A stretch of DNA of 64,000 nt from Brevibacterium yomogidense (GTDB lineage Bacteria > Actinomycetota > Actinomycetes > Actinomycetales > Brevibacteriaceae): contig NZ_FWFF01000010.1 of assembly GCF_900163715.1 (NCBI RefSeq), forward strand, positions 50,491 through 114,490, in the 5' to 3' direction. The position numbers and the translations under genes were made by a program. The notes under the pieces are model-generated. The model had not been told where the DNA came from, ran no database searches, and saw nothing but the letters and a program-made list of their open reading frames with translations. Of this stretch, positions 51,324-60,697 are shown in pieces (position 1 is the first letter of the stretch; each line of letters begins with the position of its first letter).

Positions 51324-52663
51324 TGGGCGCCCTGGGTGTCCTGACCCGAGGAGGCTCCCGCCGCTGCCTGCGCGGCGGCGAAGCCCGTCTCCAGGTCCGC
51401 GAGGATGTCGTCGATCCCCTCGATCCCCACGGCCAGCCGCACGAAGCTCTGGTTCACGCCCGCAGCGACGAGTGCCTCCTCGCTCAGCTGCGAGTGGGTC
51501 GTCGAGGCGGGGTGGATGACGAGAGAGCGGACGTCGCCGATGTTGGCCACGTGCGAGTGGAGCTCGAGTGCGTCCACGAAGGCGACCGCCGCGTCGAATC
51601 CTCCGGCGATGTCGAAGCCGAGCACGGAGCCCGCGCCCTTCGGCAGGTACTTCTTGCCCAGTTCGTACCAGGGGCTCGATGAGTGTCCGGCGAAGTGGAT
51701 CTTCTCCACCTGCGGGTGGCCGTCGAGGAAGTCGATGACCTTCTTGGCGTTCTCCACGTGGCGCTCGATGCGCAGGCTGAGCGTCTCGATGCCCTGGGCG
51801 ATGAGGAAGGCGTTGAACGGCGAGGCCGCGGGACCCAGGTCGCGCAGCAGCTGGACGCGGATCTTGATGCCGTAGGACACGTTCGCGCCGAAGGGCGAGT
51901 CGGGGCCCAGGTCACGGCCGAAGACGAGGCCGTTGTAGGACTCGTCGGGCTCGTTGAAGCCGGGGAAGCGATCGGGGTAGCGCGTGTAGTCGAAGTTCCC
52001 GGAGTCGACGATGACGCCTGCGATCGACGTGCCGTGTCCGCCCAGGAACTTCGTGGCCGAGTGGACGACGACGTCCGCGCCGTGCTCGATCGGCTTGACG
52101 AGGTAGGGGGTCGCCATCGTGTTGTCGACGATGAGCGGGACGCCGGCGTCGTGGGCCAGATCCGCCACGGTCGCGATGTCGAGGACCTCGGAGCGCGGGT
52201 TCGCGATCGATTCGGCGAAGAACGCCTTCGTGTTCTCCCGGACCGCGTCCTTCCAGGCCTGGGGGTCGCCCGCCTCGACGAAGGTCGTCTCGATGCCGAG
52301 CTTCGGGAGGGTCACCGCGAAGAGGTTGTAGGTGCCGCCGTAGAGGCTGCCGCTCGCGACGATGTGGTCGCCCGCGCCCGCGACGTTCAGCAGCGCGAGG
52401 AACTCCGCCGACTGGCCGGAGGCGACGAGCACGGCGCCGACGCCTCCCTCCAGCGCTGCGACACGGCCCTCGACCGCTTCGTTCGTGGGGTTGCCCAGAC
52501 GGGTGTAGATCGGGCCGAGGTCGGACAGCGCGAAGCGGTCCGCCGCGGTCTTCTGGGAGTCGAAGACGAAGGAGGTGGTCTGGTAGATCGGCAGCGCGCG
52601 GGCGCCGGTCTGCGAGTCCGGCTCCTGGCCGGCGTGAATCTGGAGGGTCTCGAACGCGGTCAT
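51320..52663 (-). CDS. metY: O-acetylhomoserine sulfhydrylase MetY
   Basis: 447 residues, PLP enzyme of the Cys/Met family. Start TAFETLQIHAGQEPDSQTGA, substrate loop TRLGNPTNEAVEGRVAALEG, PLP Lys in VVHSATKFLGGHGTS, and FVRLAVGIEGIDDILADLE. It makes homocysteine from O-acetylhomoserine and sulfide. AAGGAG lies 6 nt before ATG 52663. First gene of metY-metX. A 195-bp upstream gap shows no recognisable SAM riboswitch. Confidence 0.94.
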   Translation of the reverse strand: MTAFETLQIHAGQEPDSQTGARALPIYQTTSFVFDSQKTAADRFALSDLGPIYTRLGNPTNEAVEGRVAALEGGVGAVLVASGQSAEFLALLNVAGAGDHIVASGSLYGGTYNLFAVTLPKLGIETTFVEAGDPQAWKDAVRENTKAFFAESIANPRSEVLDIATVADLAHDAGVPLIVDNTMATPYLVKPIEHGADVVVHSATKFLGGHGTSIAGVIVDSGNFDYTRYPDRFPGFNEPDESYNGLVFGRDLGPDSPFGANVSYGIKIRVQLLRDLGPAASPFNAFLIAQGIETLSLRIERHVENAKKVIDFLDGHPQVEKIHFAGHSSSPWYELGKKYLPKGAGSVLGFDIAGGFDAAVAFVDALELHSHVANIGDVRSLVIHPASTTHSQLSEEALVAAGVNQSFVRLAVGIEGIDDILADLETGFAAAQAAAGASSGQDTQGAQ

Positions 52664-52820
52664 GGGGAGCTCCTTCGCTGGAGGGCGCGCGGCGTGGCGC
52701 CGGGCACCGGACTGAGGTCCGTCAGTGTCGTACTGGGTCCATCGTGGCTGAACCCGCAGCCGACCGGCGAGGGGTGCGTCATCGAACGTCACAATCGGAC
52801 TCTTCCGGTGTCACAGCGCG

Positions 52821-52877
52821 TCACTGGAAGTCATCGACGTCACTGGGGACCATCGACTTCACTGGAAGTCACGGGCG
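52821..52877. repeat. Three 19-bp direct repeats at the end of dnaE2
   Basis: TCACTGG begins three units with an exact 19-bp period (52821, 52840, 52859). The first two share ATCGAC at their ends; the third includes the dnaE2 stop codon. The pattern looks like tandem duplication of the gene's 3' end into the metY upstream region. Confidence 0.65.
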
Positions 52878-55800
52878 CGCGGGGCGATGTCCGTGGCGAT
52901 CGGCGTCAGCCGGTGCGCATACAGGCTCACGACGGCGGCGCCCGGCGCGCCATCGGGACGCAGTGCCCCGTCCGCCCGCTGGATGAGGCCCGTCACCGCG
53001 AGGACGTTCTTCGTGAGTGCGATCCTGCGGTGCCGCTGCATAAGTCCGCGGGTGCACACGACATTGAGCATGCCGAACTCGTCCTCGAGGTTGAAGAACG
53101 TGATCCCGTCGGCGGTCGACGGCCGCTGGCGGTGGGTGACGATGCCGGCGACCGTCACACGGGTGCCGTCGTGCACGTCCCACGCATCCCGCGTGGAGCC
53201 GTACCCGCGGGTGCGCAGAGCCTCCCGCAGCACCTCCGTCGGGTACCCGTCGACGGTCACCCCGGTCGCCCACAGCTCCGCGAGCGTCGTCTCGAAGGCG
53301 TCCATGCCCGGCAGCGCCGGTGCGGTCTCCGGGCCCGAGGTCCCCGGCAGCGTCGCCGGAGAGGCACCCGCCTGCCCGCCGGCTACCCACAGCGCCTCCC
53401 GGCGGTCCAGGCCGAGTGAGGCGAACGCGCCGGCCGTCGCGAGTCCCTCGAGTGCGCGGGTGGACAGCCCTGTCCGCTGGGCGACCTCGCCGACCGACGC
53501 GAAGGGGCCGTCGTTGCTGCGGGCGGCGACGACGACCTCGGCGGCGTCCTTCCCCACGTCCCGCACAGAGGCCAGGCCCACCCGGATCGCCAGTCCCCCG
53601 GCGGCATCCGGCCATCCGCCGCCGGACGCGGAGTCCGCCTCGAGATCCGCGAGCACCTGGGAGGCGTTCACGTCGACGGGACGGATGCCGACCCCGTGGC
53701 GGCGGGCGTCGGCGATGAGCGACTGCGGGGAGTAGAAGCCCATCGGCTGGGCGCGCAGCAGCCCGGCGGTGAAGGCCGCGTGATGGTGCCGCTTGAGCCA
53801 GGCCGAGTCGTATACGAGGTTCGCGAAGCTGATCGCGTGCGATTCGGGGAAGCCGTAGTTCGCGAACGCGGCGATCTTGTCGAAGATCGCCACGGCGATC
53901 TCCTCATCGACGCCGCGGGCTGCGGCTCCCGTGAGGAAGCGCTCGGACAGGAGTCGCATCCGCGTCTCGGACCGGCGGGATCCCATCGCGCGGCGCAGCT
54001 CGTCCGCGTCCGCCCCGGAGAACCCGCCCACGTCCATCGCCATCTGCATGAGCTGCTCCTGGAACAGCGGCACGCCCAGCGTCTTCTCGAGGCTCGAGCG
54101 CAGCAGCGGGTGGAGGTAGGTGACCTCCTCCTTCTGCTGCCGGCGGCGGATGTAGGGGTGGACGGATCCGCCCTGGATGGGGCCCGGCCGGATGAGCGCG
54201 ACCTGGACGGCGAGGTCGTAGAAGCTGCGGGGAGCAAGTCGCGGCAGGGTGCCGATCTGTGCGCGGGACTCGACCTGGAAGACGCCCACCGCGTCGGCCG
54301 CGCAGAGCATGTCGAAGACCGCCGGGTCCTCCTGCGGGAGTGCGGCCCGGTCGATCCGCTCCCCCGTGTGCCGGGCGATGAGATCGATCGACTCGTGGAG
54401 GGCGGTGAGCATTCCGAGCCCCAGCAGATCGAACTTCACGAGGTCCATCGCAGCGCAGTCGTCCTTGTCCCACTGGACGACGGTGCGCCCCTCCATCGTG
54501 GCGGGCTCGATGGGGACGACCTCGCCGATCGGCCGATCCGCGAGGATCATCCCGCCGGAGTGGATGCCGAGGTGCCGGGGCGTCCCCAGCAGGCCGGCGG
54601 CGGCGGTGAGGACCGGGCCGGGCACCCCGTCCTCGTTGTCCCCCACCGGCTCGCCGGCTGCGGGCAGGCTCGACCAGCGGCGGATGCCCTTCGAGAAGGC
54701 GTCCTGCTGGCCGGGTGCGTAGCCCAGTGCGGAGGCCGCGTCCCGGACCGCCGACTTCGCCCGGTAGGTGATGACGTTCGCGACCTGTGCGGCGCGGTCT
54801 CTGCCGTAGTGGTCGTAGACGTACTGGATGACCTCCTCGCGACGATCGGATTCGATGTCGACGTCGATGTCCGGGTAGCCCTCCCGGTCAGGGGTGAGGA
54901 AGCGGTCGAAGAGCAGCCCGAAGCGCACCGCGTCCACCGCCGTGATGCCCAGGACGTAGCAGACGGCGGAGTTCGCGGCGGATCCTCGGCCCTGGCAGAA
55001 GATGTCGCGCTCCCGGCAGAACCGGGCGATGTCCCACACGATGAGGAAGTAGCCGCAGAAGCCCATCGATTCGATCGTGTCGAGTTCGCGGTCGACCTGC
55101 GCCCATGCCTGAGGCGCCGTCTCACGGGAGCCGTACCGGTGGAGGGCTCCGGGGAAGACGAGGCTGCGCAGGTGCTCGGCCTCCGTGTGGCCCGGCGGGA
55201 TCGGAGTGGTGGGCAGGCGGGGTGCGGCGGCACGGAGGCTGAAGGCGGCCTCGGCGGCGATGCGCGCGGACTGGGCGACCGCGGCGCGGGGGAAGCGGGC
55301 GAGCATCTCCTCGCCCGTGTGGATGCGGGCCGAGGCGGTGGGCGGCAGCCAGCCCGCCATCGCGTCGAGGCTGCGGCGGGAGCGGACTGCCGCGCGCACC
55401 TGCGCGTCGCGGTGGCGGGCGCGGGTGGCGTAGTGGACCGCGTTCGTCGCGACGAGGGGCAGGCCCGTCCGCTCCGCGAGCTCCGTGAGGTGGCGGATGC
55501 GCTCGTCATCGTCCGGCAGCCCGTGGCGGGTGAGCTCGACTGCGAGGTTGTCGCGGCCTGCGGCATCGCGCAGGTTCCGCAGGGCGGTGAGGCCGCCGTC
55601 GGGGTCGTCTGGGTCGTCGAGTGCACGGGCGAGCGGTCCCTTCCGGCACCCGGTCAGCAGCTGCCAGGCCCCGGAGGTCCGTGTCTCCTCGAGGAGCTCC
55701 TCCGCGTGGAAGACCGGCCTGTTCTTCTCGCCGCGCATGTTCGCCGTCGTGATCGCGGCGGACAGGCGCCGGTAGCCGTCCACCCCGCGGGCCAGCACGA

Positions 55801-56275
55801 GGAGGTGCTCCGCGTCCGGATCCACCTGACCGGGGATGCGCTCCGTGAGGCCGATCGACAGCTCCGCGCCGAAGACCGTGGAGAGGCCCGCCTCTGCGGC
55901 GGCGGAGGCGAAGCGCGGGGCGCCGTAGAGGCCGTTGTGGTCGGTGAGGGCGAGTCCTGTGAGCCCTGCGGCGACCGCTGTCTCGACGAGCTCCTCCGGT
56001 TCCGAGGCCCCGTCCAGGAAGCTGAAGTCAGAGTGAGCGTGGAGCTCCGCATAGGGCGTCCCCGCGGGGACGCGGTGTGCCGGTGTCTTGTCGTGTGGAG
56101 TCTCGTCCGGCAGTCTCCGGGCAGGTCGAGTCCCCCACGATCCGACGGAGACGGGCAGATCTGTGCCGGGCTCGTCTGTGCTCGGCTGGTCTGTGCGCGC
56201 CTGCTCGGGTGGGGGCCGGTCGGAGAGCCTGCGTTCGAGCTCGGACCAGGGCGTGCGCGGGTTGAAGCCCGTCAT
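52859..56275 (-). CDS. dnaE2: Error-prone DNA polymerase III alpha subunit DnaE2
   Basis: 1138 residues. A PHP domain (ELHAHSDFSFLDGASEPEEL) near the N-terminus precedes the C-family polymerase: palm motif PDIDVDIESDRREEVIQYVY with the catalytic aspartates, GRGSAANSAVCYVLGI, and the C-terminal OB domain. DnaE2 carries out damage-induced translesion synthesis with ImuA' and ImuB. The first about 60 residues are a Pro/Asp/Thr-rich lead. ATG 56275 follows imuB by 13 bp. It is the last gene of the SOS cassette. Confidence 0.93.
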   Translation of the reverse strand: MTGFNPRTPWSELERRLSDRPPPEQARTDQPSTDEPGTDLPVSVGSWGTRPARRLPDETPHDKTPAHRVPAGTPYAELHAHSDFSFLDGASEPEELVETAVAAGLTGLALTDHNGLYGAPRFASAAAEAGLSTVFGAELSIGLTERIPGQVDPDAEHLLVLARGVDGYRRLSAAITTANMRGEKNRPVFHAEELLEETRTSGAWQLLTGCRKGPLARALDDPDDPDGGLTALRNLRDAAGRDNLAVELTRHGLPDDDERIRHLTELAERTGLPLVATNAVHYATRARHRDAQVRAAVRSRRSLDAMAGWLPPTASARIHTGEEMLARFPRAAVAQSARIAAEAAFSLRAAAPRLPTTPIPPGHTEAEHLRSLVFPGALHRYGSRETAPQAWAQVDRELDTIESMGFCGYFLIVWDIARFCRERDIFCQGRGSAANSAVCYVLGITAVDAVRFGLLFDRFLTPDREGYPDIDVDIESDRREEVIQYVYDHYGRDRAAQVANVITYRAKSAVRDAASALGYAPGQQDAFSKGIRRWSSLPAAGEPVGDNEDGVPGPVLTAAAGLLGTPRHLGIHSGGMILADRPIGEVVPIEPATMEGRTVVQWDKDDCAAMDLVKFDLLGLGMLTALHESIDLIARHTGERIDRAALPQEDPAVFDMLCAADAVGVFQVESRAQIGTLPRLAPRSFYDLAVQVALIRPGPIQGGSVHPYIRRRQQKEEVTYLHPLLRSSLEKTLGVPLFQEQLMQMAMDVGGFSGADADELRRAMGSRRSETRMRLLSERFLTGAAARGVDEEIAVAIFDKIAAFANYGFPESHAISFANLVYDSAWLKRHHHAAFTAGLLRAQPMGFYSPQSLIADARRHGVGIRPVDVNASQVLADLEADSASGGGWPDAAGGLAIRVGLASVRDVGKDAAEVVVAARSNDGPFASVGEVAQRTGLSTRALEGLATAGAFASLGLDRREALWVAGGQAGASPATLPGTSGPETAPALPGMDAFETTLAELWATGVTVDGYPTEVLREALRTRGYGSTRDAWDVHDGTRVTVAGIVTHRQRPSTADGITFFNLEDEFGMLNVVCTRGLMQRHRRIALTKNVLAVTGLIQRADGALRPDGAPGAAVVSLYAHRLTPIATDIAPRARDFQ

Positions 56276-56288
56276 GCGGCCACTTCCC

Positions 56289-57917
56289 TCATGCGTACTC
56301 TCCCAGCAGGCGCCAGCGCCCTTCCTCTTTGCACACGAGGAAGGCCGTGCCGTCGTCGGCGAGCACCTGGAGACGCACCCGGTACTGGCGGAGAGCAGGG
56401 TCCCACCAGCCGGTGTCGACGGGCCATGCTGACGAATGATCCACGATCCGGTACGCCCCGGATCCGGGGATGCGCAGAAGGGCGGGCGGCCTGTCGAGAC
56501 CTGCCGGCCGGGCACTGACGGACGCGCCGGACTCATCGAGCAGCTCGATGGGGGTGTCGAGGACGCGTGCGGGGTGCGGGGCGGGGATCGTGCCCGGCCA
56601 GGGGGCCTCGGGATCGCGTGCGGCACGGGGCGTCTGCTGCCACGGCGTCCAGAGGTTCGTCTCACCGGGATCCCGACCTCCCTGCACGCCGGGGACCAGC
56701 ACGGAATCGGGGCCGAACAGGCCCTGCACCCGCTCGAGGCTGTGGGAGACGTCGCCGGAGCTCCCGTCGAGGAGGCTGCGCTGGGTCTCGAGTGGGGCCG
56801 CGAGCTCTGCCGCGGTGAGTGTGAGGAGCGCGATCCCCTCGTCGAGACCGAGGTCGTCCTCGGGCGCGATCTCCTGGGCAGCCTCCTTCTGCTCGGCCTC
56901 CTTCTTCCGCGGCTTCCGTGTCTTCCGCCCGGTCCGGGAGCTCAGCCAGCCCTCCGCCTGCCAGCGAACCCGGTCCGCGACCCGGTTGTCGTCCATGTCC
57001 TCGAGCCGCCACGTCCGCTCGTGGTGGTCCCCCGAGGTCGCGGTGAGCCGAATCGTCACCTGGGTGCACGCGAGAGATCGCCGACGGACCGAGGCGAAGA
57101 GCTCTGCGGCGGCGCTGCGGGCGCGGAAGGCGAGGACGTCCGTGCGTGGCGTCGGAGGTTCGAGCGGCGCCTCGACGGACAGGTCCGCTTCGCGCGTGTG
57201 GTCGCGCAGCCCTCGATCGCCGAGGCCCCGTGCCAGATCCCGAGCACGCATCCCCAGCCGTCCGAACCGGGTTCCCACGTCTGCAGGATCGAGCCGCGCG
57301 AGGTCGCCCAGTGTGCGGAGCCCCAGTCGGGAGAGCACGCTCACGAGATCGCTGAGGTCCTCCGGGTCGAGGGTCTCGTCGAGGAGGTCCGCGGCTTCGA
57401 GCGCGTGGACGGGTTGGACGGCGAGGAACTCCGGGGTGCGACCGGCTTCGACACGGGTGGAGGTGCGCGCGGCCAGGAGCGCGGCGAAGGGCGTGTCCGC
57501 GATCCCGGGCAGGAACTCCCAGCCGGTCGACTCCGTGAGTCTGGCGAGAAGATACTCCACCGCGGAGGCCTCATCCGCGTGGACGTGCTGCAGGGAGTCG
57601 GCCGGAACGCTCACCGCTCCGGGCCCCAGCACGGTGAAGCGGGCCACTGCGGTGTCGAGGGCCTGCGTCGCTGCGACGAAGAGGCGGGCCTCCCCTTCCG
57701 GATCCCACGCGGTGAGGACCAGGCCCGGGCAGCGGCTCCGTGCGGCCCGATTCAGCATGTTCCGGCTGATGCCCAGTGCTCGGGCCGGCGCATTCGCGGA
57801 GACGACCCGGTTCGCCCGCAGGACGGCGACGGGATCCGTGGCGGACAGGTCCGCGTCGATCGCCGCTGCGAGCGCTGGCCAATCCGGAACGATGAGGGCG
57901 AGGAGCCGCTGCGTCAT
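56289..57917 (-). CDS. imuB: ImuB, inactive Y-family polymerase-like protein
   Basis: 542 residues. The Y-family palm and finger regions are present (ALIVPDWPALAAAIDADLSA; LAVQPVHALEAADLLDETLD; LGLRTLGDLARLDPADVGTR) but the catalytic acidic motifs are absent, as known for ImuB, which serves as an adaptor to the beta clamp. Basic linker around residues 325-345 (RKTRKPRKKEAEQKEA). The ATG overlaps the imuA stop (ATGA). Confidence 0.88.
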   Translation of the reverse strand: MTQRLLALIVPDWPALAAAIDADLSATDPVAVLRANRVVSANAPARALGISRNMLNRAARSRCPGLVLTAWDPEGEARLFVAATQALDTAVARFTVLGPGAVSVPADSLQHVHADEASAVEYLLARLTESTGWEFLPGIADTPFAALLAARTSTRVEAGRTPEFLAVQPVHALEAADLLDETLDPEDLSDLVSVLSRLGLRTLGDLARLDPADVGTRFGRLGMRARDLARGLGDRGLRDHTREADLSVEAPLEPPTPRTDVLAFRARSAAAELFASVRRRSLACTQVTIRLTATSGDHHERTWRLEDMDDNRVADRVRWQAEGWLSSRTGRKTRKPRKKEAEQKEAAQEIAPEDDLGLDEGIALLTLTAAELAAPLETQRSLLDGSSGDVSHSLERVQGLFGPDSVLVPGVQGGRDPGETNLWTPWQQTPRAARDPEAPWPGTIPAPHPARVLDTPIELLDESGASVSARPAGLDRPPALLRIPGSGAYRIVDHSSAWPVDTGWWDPALRQYRVRLQVLADDGTAFLVCKEEGRWRLLGEYA

Positions 57918-58747
57918 GGGGCACCGTCGGAGCGTGTGGAGGAGTCTGAGACGAGACGGAGCGTCCCTGCGGGGACGCTGTGGGATACAGCGGCGGAGGC
58001 CACGGGAGCAGCGGAGGAAGAGGAGGGGCGAGACCGCGGAGCTGTGGTCGCGCCGTGGGAGTCGGGGAGGACGAGGGTGTGCTCGCCGGTGTGCGCGCTG
58101 CGCAGGCGCAGGGTCCTGCTGCGCAGACGGCCCGTGCCACGATCCGTCCCCTCCCAGGATTCCTCGAGGACTGTCAGCCGCTCGGAGCTTCCGGGGAACG
58201 AACTCCCACGCTCTTTCACTCCTCCCTTCGCTGCTCCAGGACCATTCAGCAGGATGAGGGTCGCTCTGCTGTCCCGGAGCTTGGCGGCGATCCGCGCTCG
58301 GTCCCCCGCCGAGGCGGAGAACCCCGGATCGACGACGAGCACGTCGAAGGACTCCAGCAGGATCGACGTCACGCGCATCCAGTCCTGTGCAGGGGTGTCC
58401 AGGCAGACGAAGCGTGACAGGTCGATTCCCAGATCCCGCATCGCTGAGGCCGCTGGTGCTCCCAGTCCGATGCCCGCACACCACCCTCCGTCCCGGGTCG
58501 TCTCCGCACAGCAGGCCAGCGCGAGGGAGAGCACGGCCCGCCCGCTGAGGGAGACGACTTCTCCCTGAGGAAGGCCTCCCCGCGCGAAGAGTCCTGCGAG
58601 TGCGGAGCCGACCGGCCGAGGGCGTGCCTGATCGATGAGGGCCGTCGCCGTGGGGATGCCCAGGGAACGACTCAGCTTCTGCGTGAGTGCGCGCGCATCC
58701 GTCACCGCATCTGCTGCGGCGGTGGCGGGTGTGGGGGCGACGGACAT
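57914..58747 (-). CDS. imuA: ImuA-type mutasome accessory protein
   Basis: 277 residues, related to ImuA/ImuA' proteins (RecA-like fold without a working P-loop: GGLPQGEVVSLSGRAVLSLA replaces GKT). VLVVDPGFSASAGDRARIAA and TLILLNGPGAAKGG are later strands. It recruits ImuB and DnaE2 during mutagenic repair. ATG 58747 follows GATACT by 6 nt, with a LexA box directly upstream. First gene of the imuA-imuB-dnaE2 cassette. Confidence 0.85.
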   Translation of the reverse strand: MSVAPTPATAAADAVTDARALTQKLSRSLGIPTATALIDQARPRPVGSALAGLFARGGLPQGEVVSLSGRAVLSLALACCAETTRDGGWCAGIGLGAPAASAMRDLGIDLSRFVCLDTPAQDWMRVTSILLESFDVLVVDPGFSASAGDRARIAAKLRDSRATLILLNGPGAAKGGVKERGSSFPGSSERLTVLEESWEGTDRGTGRLRSRTLRLRSAHTGEHTLVLPDSHGATTAPRSRPSSSSAAPVASAAVSHSVPAGTLRLVSDSSTRSDGAP

Positions 58748-58753
58748 ACCCCC

Positions 58754-58773
58754 AGTATCGAACACACGTTCGA
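58754..58773 (-). promoter_or_regulatory. LexA (SOS) box and -10 of the imuA-imuB-dnaE2 cassette
   Basis: TCGAACACACGTTCGA (58758-58773) is a perfect actinobacterial LexA site (TCGAAC-N4-GTTCGA). It abuts and overlaps GATACT (58759-58754 on the minus strand), a near-consensus -10 only 6 nt before ATG 58747. LexA bound here would cover the promoter, giving DNA-damage induction. Confidence 0.85.
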
Positions 58774-58797
58774 ACGCGGCAAGTGTGCTGGTGTCGC

Positions 58798-60462
58798 TCA
58801 CGCAGAGCCCTGCGCCTGCCCGCCGGCCCGATGGTCGCGCAGTGTCCTCTCCGCATCGAACAGCCACGCGATCCCTGCATCGAGGGTGAAGCCCCACCCG
58901 CCGCCGATCGTCACGATGTCCGGCTCACAGGGCCCCAGTCGGGCATTCGGGAGGTCGACGAGTGACGGATGGGTGACAGACGTCGCGGGGGCGGGGTCCG
59001 CGGAATCGGGGCAGTCGGAGGGATCCGAGAGCAGCTCATCGCCTGCGCGGAGGAGCGCGCCCTCCTCCGTGTGGACGTCGAACCCCGGCCCCGCACGCAG
59101 GGCGCCGGTGAAGGGCCGGTCGGCGGCGCGGGTGATGCGCAGGCGGTTCTCGTGGACGGCGATGTGATGCGATCGGCAGAGGAGGAGCATGTTGTCCATG
59201 TCCGTGGGGCCGCCCTCGCTCCACATGCGGATGTGGTGAGCCTCCAGGCTGTGGCGGCGGGTGCAGTCGGGGAACTGGCAGTGGAGGTCCCTGGCGGACA
59301 GCGCGATGCGCTGCTGCGGAGATGCCAGTCTGCGGGAGCGCCCCAGCGCAAGCACGTCTCCGCTGGCGTCGACGAGGGCTCCGACCAGCTCGCCGCCGCA
59401 GGCCAGGCGAGCCGCCGAGGCGGTCGTCAGTGGGCCGCGCTCCGCAGCGTGGCAGCGCTCTTTCAGCATCCGTGACGTCCCCGCGGGGGCGTCTGCGCCC
59501 TCTGCACCTCCTGCACCCTCTGCGCCGCTGCCTGCACCGAGGGCCTCGGGCGAGACGTGCACGACGACTGTGGCGCGGGCTGCGCGCCCCCGATCCTTCC
59601 GCGACATCTCATCCCGGTGCTCCCGCATGAGCTCGAGGAGAGCATCGACCCGCGTCGCACGATGCTCGGCGCGCACGGGCGGTGGAGGGGACGCCTCTCC
59701 CCCGCTGTCGGATCCGCCCCCGCTGTCGGATCCGTCGTCGGATTCTTCCGTGCGGTCAAGGCGATCGCGGACTGCATCGAGCGCCTCCAGGAGTTCGACC
59801 GCATCGGCCTCCGGCAGATCCAGGATGATGCGGGTCCGCCCGTACTGCTGGGTGGAGATGTAGAGAGAGTCCTGCTCCAGCCGGCGAGGCAGGCGAACAG
59901 TGACCGCGGCCTCCTCACTGCCGGGGGCCTCGGCGGACGACGCCAGGGGGACCCGGACCTCGGCGATGCCCTCCGGATCCGACGGGTCGAGTCGCCGGTA
60001 GGCGGCGACCATCGCGGAGATCTGTGACGCGGTCGCATGCCGGGTGATCTCCGCCGCCTCCTCGTCGTCGATGCGACCGCTCAGGCGAGTGATCTCGCGC
60101 GCCTTGCTGAAGGAGATCTTCCCCTCCTCCAGCAGGGAGGCGACCTGCGGCAGCGCGCGCAGGCCCCGCATGACTCGGATGTGCTCCCGTGCGGTGTGCG
60201 AATCCATCTCGCACACGAAGGACACCCACTGGGCGAGGGTGCGGACGCCGATCCAGTGCGTCCACGCCTCTGATCGGTCGATCTGATCGAGCAGCTGCAG
60301 GAACTGCGCCTGCTGCCGGGCGATGCTGCCGGCGAGGCGACGCATGCGGTCCGCGATCTCCTGTGCCTCGTCGATCCCGACCATGCTGTGGAGGTCGTCG
60401 CCGTGAGGGTCGTCGGTGCCGTGAGGCCCGCCAGCGCTGAGTCCATCGGTGCTGTCTGTCAT
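58798..60462 (-). CDS. DUF222/HNH endonuclease-domain protein
   Basis: 554 residues. DUF222 N-terminal helical region (about 30-190: GIDEAQEIADRMRRLAGSIA; KISFSKAREITRLSGRIDDE), a Ser/Gly/Asp linker, and a C-terminal HNH site in CQFPDCTRRHSLEAHHIRMW followed by DNMLLLCRSHHIAVHENRL. Such proteins are abundant in actinobacteria, sometimes within mobile elements (13E12 repeats), without established roles. AGGAGG lies 5 nt before ATG 60462. It ends 51 bp before imuA. Confidence 0.8.
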   Translation of the reverse strand: MTDSTDGLSAGGPHGTDDPHGDDLHSMVGIDEAQEIADRMRRLAGSIARQQAQFLQLLDQIDRSEAWTHWIGVRTLAQWVSFVCEMDSHTAREHIRVMRGLRALPQVASLLEEGKISFSKAREITRLSGRIDDEEAAEITRHATASQISAMVAAYRRLDPSDPEGIAEVRVPLASSAEAPGSEEAAVTVRLPRRLEQDSLYISTQQYGRTRIILDLPEADAVELLEALDAVRDRLDRTEESDDGSDSGGGSDSGGEASPPPPVRAEHRATRVDALLELMREHRDEMSRKDRGRAARATVVVHVSPEALGAGSGAEGAGGAEGADAPAGTSRMLKERCHAAERGPLTTASAARLACGGELVGALVDASGDVLALGRSRRLASPQQRIALSARDLHCQFPDCTRRHSLEAHHIRMWSEGGPTDMDNMLLLCRSHHIAVHENRLRITRAADRPFTGALRAGPGFDVHTEEGALLRAGDELLSDPSDCPDSADPAPATSVTHPSLVDLPNARLGPCEPDIVTIGGGWGFTLDAGIAWLFDAERTLRDHRAGGQAQGSA

Positions 60463-60538
60463 CGCATCCTCCTGGGGTCCGTCGGGAATCGGCGACGCCG
60501 TCGTCGCGGGTGGGCTCCCCGATCTGCCCTGTGCTGAC

Positions 60539-60581
60539 ACAGTAGAAGGAGGCACGGACACAGGAATGCGATCGAACGATC
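60539..60581 (-). promoter_or_regulatory. Promoter region of the DUF222/HNH gene with an inverted repeat
   Basis: TACTGT (minus, 60544-60539) is a plausible -10 with a leader of about 70 nt. GATCG-AA-CGATC (60570-60581), a perfect inverted repeat, lies just upstream of the -35 area and could be an operator. Confidence 0.35.
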
Positions 60582-60697
60582 CCGCAGTCATCCAAGAGGC
60601 CATCATGAACGACACAGAAACCGAACAATCCGCTGCCGCCACTCCCCCATGGGCCCCTGCGACGTCCCCGCGGGGACGGCAGTAGGCTGAAGCCCTT

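Noticed and set aside
52664..52858. Possible SAM riboswitch upstream of metY
   Set aside because: No conserved SAM core (such as the GGCAACC-type segment) or pseudoknot could be found; only direct repeats are clear.
58798..60462. DUF222/HNH protein as proof of a mobile element
   Set aside because: No terminal repeats, integrase or target duplication are seen next to it; DUF222 proteins are also chromosomal.
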